From the NCBI GenBank assembly GCA_028722305.1, contig JAQYHB010000054.1, positions 27,347-91,346 on the forward strand: a DNA stretch of 64,000 nucleotides, written 5' to 3'. The notes under the pieces are model-generated. The model was not told the origin of the DNA, ran no database searches, and saw nothing but the letters and a program-made list of their open reading frames with translations. The position numbers were made by a program, and so were the translations under genes. This DNA comes from Spirochaetales bacterium (GTDB lineage Bacteria > Spirochaetota > Spirochaetia > Sphaerochaetales > Sphaerochaetaceae). Each line of letters opens with the position of its first letter. Position 1 is the stretch's first letter. Positions 55,855-63,935 of the stretch are shown here, one piece after another.

Positions 55855-56016
55855 TCAGTCCTGAGCGACGAAATCGCTCTTGCTGGCGCCGCAAAGCGGG
55901 CAGACCCAATCATCAGGGATATCCTCGAAAGCAGTACCGGGCTGGATGCCGCCATCGGGATCGCCAACCTGCGGGTCGTAGACATATCCACACATCTGAC
56001 ACACGTATTTCTTCAT
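55855..56016 (-). CDS. Rubredoxin
   Basis: The 53-residue iron protein has two knuckles, [12 protein letters not shown] and [13 protein letters not shown], whose four cysteines (6, 9, 39 and 42) bind one iron. The length and sequence are those of classical rubredoxins, which pass electrons in anaerobes to peroxide or superoxide reductases or flavodiiron proteins. GGAGGAA lies eight nt before the ATG. It has its own terminator and lies alone between the WYL regulator and the TauE gene. Confidence 0.96.
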   Translation of the reverse strand: MKKYVCQMCGYVYDPQVGDPDGGIQPGTAFEDIPDDWVCPLCGASKSDFVAQD

Positions 56017-56069
56017 AGATCAGTTCCTCCGTGCTCAAAGGATATACGAGAGCGATGAAAACGGCAAGC

Positions 56070-57026
56070 TCAAGAATAAACTGCGAGAATCTCTTTCAGG
56101 TAATTCGCGTATTTTTTCCTGAACCATGCCGGCTCGACGATCTCCACGCTCGCGCCGCATTGGAACAGCTTCATCAGCAAATCGATCGAATTCTCGACAT
56201 TCAGCTTGACCTCCATGCCCTTGGCGGTCTTGGTGATTGTCTCTTTTCCGTGCTCCAAGGTGTGGAAGACATTCAGCGCGCTTGACTCCTTGACGTTCAG
56301 CACCAAGGGAATGGTATCCCCGCTTGCATAGTCCAGGCGGCGCTCGGGAACCTTGAAGGGTTTCAGGTTGTCCGGAATGGTATAGGTCTCGTCCAAGATC
56401 ATGGCGCTGGTGATTGTGGCGATGTCGATGGTGACGATTTCCTGGGTGTGGCGCAGGCGTCCGGTGACGCTGATCGGGCTTCGGTGGTTGTTCTCATCCT
56501 CGCGGAATCCGATGAAGTAGGGAGCCAGCTCGGTCTCCTCTCCGCCAGCCTGCACCACCTTGACGATGCGGCCCGAGACCCAGCTGTCGATCAGCACCTC
56601 GAGCACCGAGTTGAACTGTCCGCCCGAATCCTGCTCACGGATACGCTTGTCGATCTGGTCCGCCAGGTTGCGGATATTGTCGCTTACCTTCGGGGCGTAG
56701 GACCGCATGTTCAGCGCGATTTTCCGAAGACCCGAGGCGAGGTGGGCGTTCTGAAACTCGGTGTTGGAGACCAGCGCCTCGGCACTCATGTTCAACGCCA
56801 GGCTTTCGTAGACCGACAGGTCGATGTTGCCCTCGTTCTCGTTCTCCTTGATCTTGATCAGATTGTTGTCCTCGTAGATGTCGACATCATGGGTCTTCAG
56901 CTCGTCGACATATCTGCTGATGGTGGAGCGGTGCACTCCGAGCCTCCGGGCGATTTCTGCCCGTCTCAGCCCCTCTGGATGGCTGTGCAGAAGCAGCTCA
57001 AGCTGTGCAACGCGTTCTCCTTTCAT
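56070..57026 (-). CDS. WYL-domain transcriptional regulator
   Basis: The 318-residue protein has a DeoR-like helix-turn-helix at residues 5-50 (LRRAEIARRLGVHRSTISRY) and a C-terminal WYL-type ligand-binding domain (about 150-310, with ITIDIATITS and VPERRLDYASGD), ending AWFRKKYANYLKEIL. This resembles YafY-type regulators. AAGGAG lies before ATG 57026. It is divergent from the slyX gene. The regulated genes are not evident. Confidence 0.85.
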   Translation of the reverse strand: MKGERVAQLELLLHSHPEGLRRAEIARRLGVHRSTISRYVDELKTHDVDIYEDNNLIKIKENENEGNIDLSVYESLALNMSAEALVSNTEFQNAHLASGLRKIALNMRSYAPKVSDNIRNLADQIDKRIREQDSGGQFNSVLEVLIDSWVSGRIVKVVQAGGEETELAPYFIGFREDENNHRSPISVTGRLRHTQEIVTIDIATITSAMILDETYTIPDNLKPFKVPERRLDYASGDTIPLVLNVKESSALNVFHTLEHGKETITKTAKGMEVKLNVENSIDLLMKLFQCGASVEIVEPAWFRKKYANYLKEILAVYS

Positions 57027-57127
57027 GGCAACTCCTTCGCTTGGTTCGGCAACTATATGCAACATATCTTAGAGAGATGTGTTGCCAATTGCAAGCGAAT
57101 CGGCGATTATGCAACAAGAGGTTGCTG

Positions 57128-57331
57128 ATGGAATCAGAACGCGTGGAAAAGGTGGAAATCAAGCTCTCCTATCTGGAGGAGACGGTGGACCAGCTCAACG
57201 AGATTGTGGTCGCCCAACAGAAGGAGATGGTGGAGTTGCATGCCTGTGTCGACGCCTTGAAGAAGAAGGTCGCCGAGCTAATGCTGGACGAGGGGGAAGA
57301 GATCGCCAACCGCCGCCCGCCGCACTATTGA
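57128..57331 (+). CDS. slyX: SlyX family protein
   Basis: The 67-residue protein is almost entirely a coiled coil (VEIKLSYLEETVDQLNEIVV, then QQKEMVELHACVDALKKKV) and ends in RRPPHY, the short basic, proline-rich tail of SlyX. The function of SlyX is not established. AGAGG lies seven nt before the ATG. It meets the hydrolase gene at 57336 tail to tail with only four bp between. Confidence 0.85.
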   Translation: MESERVEKVEIKLSYLEETVDQLNEIVVAQQKEMVELHACVDALKKKVAELMLDEGEEIANRRPPHY

Positions 57332-57335
57332 CCCC

Positions 57336-58403
57336 TTATTCCGAATCGATTGCCAGATGGTTCTTCAGCTTGCGCTTGGCTTCCCGTTGCTCCTGCTTGA
57401 GCTGGGCGTTGTAGTCCCTCGTGCTGATCAGCGTCACTTGGTTGACTGACCGGCCACTGATGAACTGGCTGATTGCGCACAGCGCCTCTTCCGTTCCGGT
57501 GGCCTTCGGGAAGCAGATGAAGCCGTGGACTGTCTTTTTCACTTCAAGGCAGTTGGCCGGGGTGTCGTTTTCCCTGAGTTGCTTCGCGTACAGCGCTCCG
57601 TCGTCCTTCAGGGGATCGTATTCCGCGGTGATGACCAGTGTTTCCGGCAACCGTGACTGGTCCAGCCCCAGCATCGGCGAGAAGTTGGGGTTCTGGATGT
57701 CCTTCGGTTCCTTGGCGTACTGGTTGATGTAGAAGGCCATCTGCTTTTCCGTAAGCGCCGGGGAGTCTTTGTAGGTTTCGTAGCTTTCGGTGCGCATGCG
57801 CCCGTCGGTGACCGGGCAGATCAGGATCTGCCCCGCGATTGCCGGGCCCTTCCTGTCCCGCGCCAAACGTGAGACAACGGCGGCGAGGTTGCCACCGACG
57901 CAATCTCCCATCACGAAAATCTGGTCCGGATCGACCTTCCAGTACCGGCTGCCCGCCGACGCCCACAACAGGGTGCTGTAGCAATCCTCGGCCGCGGTCG
58001 GGAATTTATAGGTGGGTGCGAGGCGATAGTCGACGGAAAGGACCGTCGCCTGGAGCCGGTCGGCGAGACGGGCGCAGAAGATATTGTACAGATCCATGTT
58101 GCCGAAGACCCAGCCGCCACCGTGGTAGAAGATCACCAATGGGGTTACGTCGCTTACCTCCCGGTGGGAACGGCTGCGGAACAGGTACCCGGTGATGGCG
58201 CCGCCTTCAACCGGAATGATAAAGGTCTCTCCCTCGATTCCGCGAGGATATTTTCCGAGCAGCTTCCTATACCGATTGTTCAGTGGCGTGCTGTTGAGCT
58301 GTTGTAGCCGTTCGGGAGTGGCTGTCGATGGGTCGAAGCCAGATTCCTTTCGGACTTTCTCCACGAGCTTCCACATTGCGGAAGAAAGAGCATACGTAAC
58401 CAT
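57336..58403 (-). CDS. Alpha/beta hydrolase, hormone-sensitive-lipase type, with Cys at the nucleophile position
   Basis: The 355-residue protein has oxyanion-hole motif HGGGW (94-98), the nucleophile elbow GDCVGG (166-171), the acid Asp263 in EYDPLKDDG and His293 in VHGF. In the HSL family the elbow is GDSAGG; here the codon at 57900-57902 is TGC, giving Cys168 in place of Ser. The rest of the fold is intact, so the enzyme may be a thiol hydrolase, may have altered activity, or may be inactive. It lacks a signal peptide. AGGA lies about eight nt before the ATG. Confidence 0.88.
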   Translation of the reverse strand: MVTYALSSAMWKLVEKVRKESGFDPSTATPERLQQLNSTPLNNRYRKLLGKYPRGIEGETFIIPVEGGAITGYLFRSRSHREVSDVTPLVIFYHGGGWVFGNMDLYNIFCARLADRLQATVLSVDYRLAPTYKFPTAAEDCYSTLLWASAGSRYWKVDPDQIFVMGDCVGGNLAAVVSRLARDRKGPAIAGQILICPVTDGRMRTESYETYKDSPALTEKQMAFYINQYAKEPKDIQNPNFSPMLGLDQSRLPETLVITAEYDPLKDDGALYAKQLRENDTPANCLEVKKTVHGFICFPKATGTEEALCAISQFISGRSVNQVTLISTRDYNAQLKQEQREAKRKLKNHLAIDSE

Positions 58404-58463
58404 AATATTCTATCCTAGACTATCTCATACGACTACGCAAGAGCCGGTTCAATATGGGTCCTA

Positions 58464-59366
58464 TTATACTTCTGTATTATCATCATAAATTATTGTGCGG
58501 TATTGTTGACGATATTGACGCGGAGAAAGGCCTATGCAGTGGGTGAATGCGGTGGTGAAGTTGGCCGCGTTCAGGTATCCGACGTGGTCTGCGATTTCCC
58601 CAACGGAGTAGTCGGAGTTGCAGAGCAGCAACTTTGCCTGTTTCATCTTCAGGTTCCTGACGATTCTTCCTGGGGACATGTTGTAGAGTTCCTCGCAGAA
58701 GCGCGAGAGATGGCTGCGGCTGATGCCTGCTTCCTTGCATAAATCCTCGACCGACCAAGGACGGTCGATATGTTCGGTCACTTTCTTCCACAGGGGAGCC
58801 ATCCGCATGCGGTTGGACCTGACCGAGACGCTTTCCGTCCATCCGAGCGCCCGCTCCAAGTAGATGAAGAAGAGCTGGGCGAACAGCTCGATTGCGCTGA
58901 GCGAGTTGATGTCGTTGTAGGACTCTTCGTTCAGCATCCCCATCAGCAGGTTCTTCAATTCCGGATCCCAGGTGAATGGGACCACCTGCCAGTCGTTGAG
59001 TTCGTATTCCTTCAGGCGGGGGGAGTCTTCCCAGACGGTGAGCCAGAGCATCTCCCAAGGTTCTTTCCCTATCGTTTCTTCGCGGTGGCCCTGCCCTTGG
59101 GACGCGCTGAAGAATGCCTGCCCGGGGTGGACGGTAAACGAGGTGCCGTCCTCGAGGGTGAATTTGCCGTTGCCAGAGAGTGTCATGACAAGTACGGCGA
59201 AGTGGCGTTCGCGCGTGCGCTCGCCCCAGAAACCCTCGGAGAGAATGCTATAACCACCTTGCTTCACCCGTGCATTGCTGAAGGTCGGACAATTGATGGT
59301 GGTGGAGGAAAGGTAGTGTTGCTCGCAACTGGGAGGGAAAAAGAATTTCTCTCGAAGATACCGCAT
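58464..59366 (-). CDS. AraC-family transcriptional regulator
   Basis: The protein, about 300 residues, has an N-terminal cupin-like sensing domain (GNGKFTLEDGTSFTVHPGQA in the first half) and a C-terminal pair of helix-turn-helices (WSVEDLCKEAGISRSHLSRF, and YSVGEIADHVGYLNAANFTTAF in part) ending GLSPRQYRQQYR. This is typical of sugar-responsive AraC regulators. It is divergent from the transporter operon at 59460 and probably regulates it. I chose ATG 59366 over a TTG at 59402. Confidence 0.9.
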   Translation of the reverse strand: MRYLREKFFFPPSCEQHYLSSTTINCPTFSNARVKQGGYSILSEGFWGERTRERHFAVLVMTLSGNGKFTLEDGTSFTVHPGQAFFSASQGQGHREETIGKEPWEMLWLTVWEDSPRLKEYELNDWQVVPFTWDPELKNLLMGMLNEESYNDINSLSAIELFAQLFFIYLERALGWTESVSVRSNRMRMAPLWKKVTEHIDRPWSVEDLCKEAGISRSHLSRFCEELYNMSPGRIVRNLKMKQAKLLLCNSDYSVGEIADHVGYLNAANFTTAFTHCIGLSPRQYRQQYRTIIYDDNTEV

Positions 59367-59439
59367 ATGCGCAAGTATACACGAATAATGGGATGAATTC
59401 AAAGAATTTCTTTCTCGTATCCACTTGTCATTCCTGGGT

Positions 59440-59454
59440 GTTATGTTTCATAAC
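59440..59454. promoter_or_regulatory. Inverted repeat just before the 59460 operon
   Basis: GTTATG-TTT-CATAAC is a perfect 6-bp inverted repeat ending five bp before the first ATG of the operon. A TTGTCA (59425-59430) with CATAAC 18 bp on may be its promoter, which would give a nearly leaderless message. No Shine-Dalgarno is seen. Confidence 0.4.
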
Positions 59455-59459
59455 ATGGT

Positions 59460-60038
59460 ATGTCTTACCCCTATGATCCTTGGCAGAAATGCAAGACTGT
59501 CAGCGGTTTGGCCGCGGACGAGGTCATTTCAGCCCTTCAGAAAGAGATTCGCCGTGGTCACGCGGAGAATGCGGCAACACTCGCCTACGAGATGTTGGTC
59601 ACCAGCGAGGATATGGAAGAATACCTGTGGTACCGCCTCAAGACCATCAGTGTCGAGGATGTCGGGTTCGGGGATGTCTTTGCCCCGGTCCTCATCGGAC
59701 AGCTTGACGTGATGCGCAAGACCTACCGCCATGCAGGAGACCGAGGCCTGCTTGCCATCCATGCCGTCCGTTACCTCTGCCAGTGCAAGAAGGACCGCTC
59801 CAGCGACGAAATGTATTGTTGGATCCAAAAGTCTTACCAGGCGGGAACGCTTCGCCCCCAGATTCCCGATTACGCGCTTGACCAACATACGCTACGCGGG
59901 CAGATGGCCGGCAAAGGGGAGGAGGATTTCTACCTCAACGCCGCGAAGGTCGTTCCTGAATGGGAAGGCCGTGACAAGACCTACCGTGAACGGATTTTGC
60001 AGTTGCTTGCGGATAGCAAGAAGGAGAAAAGAGGATGA
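59460..60038 (+). CDS. Orphan RarA/MgsA C-terminal-like domain protein (copy 1)
   Basis: The 192-residue protein reads like the C-terminal domain of the replication-recombination ATPase RarA/MgsA without the AAA+ part. DEVISALQKEIRRG parallels the ISALHKSIRG segment, AATLAYEMLVTSED parallels the ALYWLARMLEAGED segment, and ISVEDVGFGD parallels ASEDIGLAD. It lacks Walker motifs. A paralogue lies at 63087, at the other end of the same operon. The start codon of the binding-protein gene overlaps its stop (ATGA), so it is co-translated with a sugar transporter. No function is known to me; a regulatory or scaffolding role in sugar uptake is only a guess. Confidence 0.7.
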   Translation: MSYPYDPWQKCKTVSGLAADEVISALQKEIRRGHAENAATLAYEMLVTSEDMEEYLWYRLKTISVEDVGFGDVFAPVLIGQLDVMRKTYRHAGDRGLLAIHAVRYLCQCKKDRSSDEMYCWIQKSYQAGTLRPQIPDYALDQHTLRGQMAGKGEEDFYLNAAKVVPEWEGRDKTYRERILQLLADSKKEKRG

Positions 60039-61351
60039 GAAAAAGTGTTGTATGCATAGCTTTGGCTGCCCTCGCAGGGTCCATGGCCTATGCGGGTGGT
60101 GCCTCCGAGAAACAGACGGTCGCCTCGGCCTCCTCCCGGAAGGTGGTCACCACCGAGGTCCGCGCCTCCTATGCTTCGGAGGAGTGGTTCAACAAGATGA
60201 ACGCGGATTTCGAGGCTGAGACCGGCATTCATGTCGATGTGACCGCCACGCCGGGCAATGATGACGACCACGACGCCAAGGTCAACATCGATTTGATGGC
60301 TGGCAACCCGATCGATGTCATCGAATCTGTCGGGCCGAAGAACTACACCATCCGCAACGAAGGCAAGTTTTTCTTGCCGCTGAAGGAGCTGGTGGCCAAG
60401 GCTGGAGTCGATGCCAACGCCTTGTGGGGAAGCAACCTTCCGACCGACCAGGACGGAGAGTACTACGGCATCCCATTCAAGCAGGAGCTCTGGTGCGTCT
60501 ACTACAACAAGGACATGTTCGACGCCGCTGGTGTCGAGTATCCGAAAGTTGGCTGGACGTGGAACGATTACGTAACTATCGCCAAGAAGCTTTCCGATCC
60601 GAAGAAGGGTCTCTACGGTTCCTTCATGCAGCCTGACTCCCAGTGGATGTTTCTCTTGGCGCGCCAGAAGGATGTGCCTTTCTACAAGGCCGATGGCACC
60701 AGCAATTTCGACGATCCCGCCTTTGCCGACTCAATCAAGTGGTACAAGGAGCTTTCCTCTGTCCAAGGCATCCAGATGGGTGTCGCGGACCTGCAGTCAG
60801 AGAACGTTAGCTGGAACTACTACGCCCTCGCCGGTGACCATCTCGGCATGTTCTGCCAGGGCAACTGGTTCACGAGGCTCTTGAACAGCCAGAACGACTA
60901 CCCGAGGGACTGGAAGTACGGCATCGCCCCGCTTCCCGCCAACGCCGATGGCAAGCGCAACCTGACCAGTATCGCGTACGCTTCCGTCAACAAGAACGCC
61001 GCCCACCCGGACGAGGCGGTCACCTACGTCCTTTGGCTGGCCGAAAACCAGTGGAAGTACGAGGGTGGCATCCCTGCCCTAGCGACGCTGACCGAAGAGC
61101 AGCAGAACGAGGCGTTCAGTTCCACTGCCACGGCGTCCAACGGCCAGATTACCGTTTCCGACCTGTACAACGCCTTGATTGCCAACGGTCTGGAGGGAAC
61201 TCCGAGCGACATCGTCGGAACCGCCGCCACGGAGTACAACACCATCGTGCAGGAGGAGGTCAGAGCCTACTGCATGGACCTGCAGTCTCTTGACGAGACG
61301 ATCAGCAAGATTGTCAGCAGGGCCAACGAGGCAATCGCAAACGCCCAGTGA
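60035..61351 (+). CDS. Sugar ABC transporter substrate-binding protein
   Basis: The 438-residue periplasmic protein of solute-binding family 1 has a signal peptide ending GSMAYA and a mature start GGASEKQ. It carries GEYYGIPFKQELWCVYYNKD near residue 145 and GWTWNDYVTIAKKLSDP, typical of oligosaccharide-binding proteins. The start overlaps the stop of the RarA-C-like gene by four bases. Two permease genes follow. The regulator is probably the divergent AraC protein. The sugar is not known. Confidence 0.92.
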   Translation: MRKSVVCIALAALAGSMAYAGGASEKQTVASASSRKVVTTEVRASYASEEWFNKMNADFEAETGIHVDVTATPGNDDDHDAKVNIDLMAGNPIDVIESVGPKNYTIRNEGKFFLPLKELVAKAGVDANALWGSNLPTDQDGEYYGIPFKQELWCVYYNKDMFDAAGVEYPKVGWTWNDYVTIAKKLSDPKKGLYGSFMQPDSQWMFLLARQKDVPFYKADGTSNFDDPAFADSIKWYKELSSVQGIQMGVADLQSENVSWNYYALAGDHLGMFCQGNWFTRLLNSQNDYPRDWKYGIAPLPANADGKRNLTSIAYASVNKNAAHPDEAVTYVLWLAENQWKYEGGIPALATLTEEQQNEAFSSTATASNGQITVSDLYNALIANGLEGTPSDIVGTAATEYNTIVQEEVRAYCMDLQSLDETISKIVSRANEAIANAQ

Positions 61352-61370
61352 CGGAAAAGGGGAGAGGCCG

Positions 61371-62258
61371 ATGGCATCGAGACAGACTAAGGGGGAGGGC
61401 CGGAGTGCCTATCTGTTCGCGGCTCCATTCCTGTTGGTGTTCGCTGTTTTCAAGTTGTATCCGATTCTGTATGGAATCGTGGTGAGCTTCTGGAACCGCA
61501 ACAACGCGACCCGTCTAGCCGATACGACCTTCGTCGGCCTTTCCAATTACCAGAAAGTACTGGCCAGTTCCTCCTTTTGGGGAGGCTTTGGCCGGTCTTT
61601 GGTATTTTCTCTAGTCTACACGATCACGATTATGGTCCTCGGGGTGGTGCTGGCTGTCCTTTTCAACCGCTCCTTCAAAGGGCGTGCCTTTGTCCGTACC
61701 TGTTTCTACATGCCGTACGTGACCAACATGATTGCCGTTGGCGTGGTCTTCAAGTACCTCTTGAACCCGACCCGTGGTCCAGTCAACGCGATTTTCCGCC
61801 TCTTCGGATGCAAGGGCCCGCAGTGGCTGAACAGTCCGGTCCTGGCCTTGCCGATGACGGCCTTGATCGGGGTTTGGGTCGCGCTTGCCTTCAACATCAT
61901 CACCACGCTGGCGGCCATGCAGGATATCCCACCTGAGATGAACGAAGTTGCGGACATGGAGGGGGTGACGTTCTGGGAGCGGATGCGTTACGTGACGCTT
62001 CCCCTGATTGCTCCCGCCCTGTTCATGCTATTGACCATCACGGTCATCAACTCATTCCGAAGCTACACAACGGTTGTCGGCTTGACCGGCGGCGGTCCGG
62101 GGACCAAGAGCATGGTGCTCTCGCTCCAGATCTATAATGATGCGTTCCTGTATCAGAAGTTCTCCATCGCCAGCGCCGAAGGAGTGCTTTTCACTTTGTT
62201 CATCGTGCTGGTGAACTATCTGCTTTCCAAAGTGAGGACCGCATGGGAAAGCCGGTAA
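61371..62258 (+). CDS. Sugar ABC transporter permease (MalF/UgpA type)
   Basis: The protein, about 295 residues, has its first helix at AYLFAAPFLLVFAVFKLYP. The coupling loop reads NEVADMEGVTFWERMRYVTLP, with NEVADMEG in place of the usual EAAxxDG. The GGGGAGAGG before ATG 61371 gives the ribosome-binding site; the longer open frame upstream overlaps the binding-protein gene and is not real. It overlaps the next permease gene by 16 bp. Confidence 0.92.
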   Translation: MASRQTKGEGRSAYLFAAPFLLVFAVFKLYPILYGIVVSFWNRNNATRLADTTFVGLSNYQKVLASSSFWGGFGRSLVFSLVYTITIMVLGVVLAVLFNRSFKGRAFVRTCFYMPYVTNMIAVGVVFKYLLNPTRGPVNAIFRLFGCKGPQWLNSPVLALPMTALIGVWVALAFNIITTLAAMQDIPPEMNEVADMEGVTFWERMRYVTLPLIAPALFMLLTITVINSFRSYTTVVGLTGGGPGTKSMVLSLQIYNDAFLYQKFSIASAEGVLFTLFIVLVNYLLSKVRTAWESR

Positions 62259-63070
62259 TCGATTCCAGAAGGCAGCGGGTTTTCACCGTCGTCATGTGGC
62301 TGCTCGCCATCGCCATGCTCTATCCGTTTGTCATGATGGTGGTCATCGGCTTTCGTCCGGCGGGACTGGCATATAAGCCGCTCTTCAGCCCGGTGAAGCC
62401 CATTTTAGACAACTACCAGAAGGTGCTGTTCCACAAGAACTTCGGGGATTGGTACCGCAATACGATCGTGACGGTAACCCTTACCATCGCGCTACGTCTG
62501 CTGGCGACCTTGCCGGCAGCCTATGCGTTCAGTCGCCTGCGCTTTCCTGGAGGACGTATGATCATGGCGGTCCTGCTCGCGACGCTGATGGTGCCAGGGG
62601 AGACGACGATGGTTCCACGATATCTGTTTTTCCGAGCTTTGCACCTGCTTGACACGCCATGGACCATCATTCTTCCGGAAATCAGCGAGGTCTTCTATTT
62701 GCTTCTGATGACGGAATTCTTCCGTTCGATTCCCGAGGATTTCTCCGAGGCTGCGAAGATCGACGGTGCCGGCCATGTCCGTATCCTTGTCTTTCTCTTC
62801 CTGCCTCTTTCCGGACCGTCAATCGCCACGACGATCTTGTTCAGTTTCATCAATATCTGGAACAATTTCCTTGATCCCTTCCTGTTCATCAACTCGATGG
62901 ACAGGCAACTGATCACGCCGGCCTTGCGCTTTTTCCAGGAGCGAGGCGGCGCCAACGTGCCTGTGCAGCTTGCCGGCGCCACCTTGAGCGTGGTTCCGGT
63001 AATCGTGCTGTTCCTTTTCACACAGAAATTTTTTGTCGCAGGCGTTTCGTCGTCCGGCATCAAAGGATAA
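62243..63070 (+). CDS. Sugar ABC transporter permease (MalG/UgpE type)
   Basis: The 275-residue partner permease has helix 1 at VFTVVMWLLAIAMLYPFVMM, coupling motif EAAKIDGAGHVRILVFLFLP near residue 170 and the C-terminus SSSGIKG. It overlaps the upstream permease gene by 16 bp and precedes the second RarA-C-like gene by 16 bp, so all five genes read as one operon. Confidence 0.93.
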   Translation: MGKPVIDSRRQRVFTVVMWLLAIAMLYPFVMMVVIGFRPAGLAYKPLFSPVKPILDNYQKVLFHKNFGDWYRNTIVTVTLTIALRLLATLPAAYAFSRLRFPGGRMIMAVLLATLMVPGETTMVPRYLFFRALHLLDTPWTIILPEISEVFYLLLMTEFFRSIPEDFSEAAKIDGAGHVRILVFLFLPLSGPSIATTILFSFINIWNNFLDPFLFINSMDRQLITPALRFFQERGGANVPVQLAGATLSVVPVIVLFLFTQKFFVAGVSSSGIKG

Positions 63071-63086
63071 GAAGGTATTTAGGTAT

Positions 63087-63713
63087 ATGAGTGAGTTCAT
63101 GTCGTATGATCCGTGGGCCAAGGTCACGACCCGCAATGGAATTCCTGGTGACGAGATTATCTCGATGTTGCAGAAGTCGATTCGCCGCGGTCTGGAGCAC
63201 AACGCTCTGGCAGCCGCCTATGAGATGTACATCACCAGTCCCCAGTTCGAGGACAAGATGTGGCGCCGCCTGCTCTCCATCAGCGTCGAGGATATCGGGT
63301 TCGGCAATACCGATGCCCCGCAACTGATCTGGACGCTGTACAACATGCGCAAGGAGTTCCTCTACCAGGATGGTGACAGGCCGATGTTCTTCGTCTATGC
63401 TATCCGGTTTCTCTGCAGACAAAAGAAGGAACGCTCCAGCGACAATGTCAAGAACATGCTGATTAAGGACTTCGCCCATGGCCGCGTGGCAGAGGTGCCC
63501 GATTATGCCTATGACATGCATACGGTCAAGGGGCGGGCGATGGGGAAGACGGAAATGGATTTTCTGACCGATTCAAGCAAGGTCATCCCCCAGTTGGAAG
63601 GCGAGGACATCAAGAAAATCTGGCAGGAATACGTCGAATACTGCAAGAATGAGAAAAACGATACCGGCAAACCGGAGGTCCCTGCGTTCGAATATAACAG
63701 TTGGCAGTATTGA
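63087..63713 (+). CDS. Orphan RarA/MgsA C-terminal-like domain protein (copy 2)
   Basis: The 208-residue protein is a clear paralogue of the product of 59460. Both share a YDPW start, the block DEIISMLQKSIRRG, AAYEMYITSP, ISVEDIGFGN, a KKxRSSD segment and PDYAYDMHTVKGR (PDYALDQHTLRGQ in copy 1). It resembles the RarA/MgsA C-terminal domain more strongly than copy 1 does (LQKSIRRG) and likewise lacks the AAA+ domain. The C-terminal 20 residues are extra. I chose ATG 63087; ATG 63099 is possible. It is the last gene of the operon. Confidence 0.7.
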   Translation: MSEFMSYDPWAKVTTRNGIPGDEIISMLQKSIRRGLEHNALAAAYEMYITSPQFEDKMWRRLLSISVEDIGFGNTDAPQLIWTLYNMRKEFLYQDGDRPMFFVYAIRFLCRQKKERSSDNVKNMLIKDFAHGRVAEVPDYAYDMHTVKGRAMGKTEMDFLTDSSKVIPQLEGEDIKKIWQEYVEYCKNEKNDTGKPEVPAFEYNSWQY

Positions 63714-63759
63714 CTGTCTTGCCAAAGAACCCAGTTGCTGATAAGGTAAATGCCGTATC

Positions 63760-63832
63760 GGGGCTGTAGCTCAGTTGGTAGAGCACCAGGTTCGCAATCT
63801 GGCTGTCATGGGTTCGACTCCCACCAGCTCCA
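63760..63832 (+). tRNA. tRNA-Ala (anticodon CGC)
   Basis: The 73-nt cloverleaf has acceptor GGGGCTG / CAGCTCC with the G3-U70 pair that marks alanine tRNAs, D arm GCTC...GAGC, anticodon stem CCAGG / TCTGG with loop TTCGCAA (anticodon CGC), and T loop TTCGACT. The T stem has one A-C mismatch at its first pair. CCA is not encoded; the discriminator base is A. Confidence 0.93.
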
Positions 63833-63839
63833 TCACGGT

Positions 63840-63868
63840 CGCCATAGAGTCTCTATGGCGATTTTTTG
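63840..63868 (+). terminator. Terminator of tRNA-Ala
   Basis: The 9-bp perfect stem CGCCATAGA / TCTATGGCG is followed by A and six T. It starts seven nt after the tRNA. Confidence 0.93.
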
Positions 63869-63877
63869 TTCCTCGAA

Positions 63878-63900
63878 AACCTCCGGCTGGGCCGGAGGTT
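63878..63900 (-). terminator. GC-rich hairpin, probable terminator of a minus-strand gene entering from the right
   Basis: The 10-bp stem AACCTCCGGC / GCCGGAGGTT has a 3-nt loop. Only on the minus strand is it followed by T residues (GGTTTTC). It lies just past a stop codon (63911-63913) of a minus-strand frame that is open to the window edge. Confidence 0.55.
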
Positions 63901-63935
63901 CCAAGTAGCTTTAGCGATGAACAGGTTGAAAAGAA

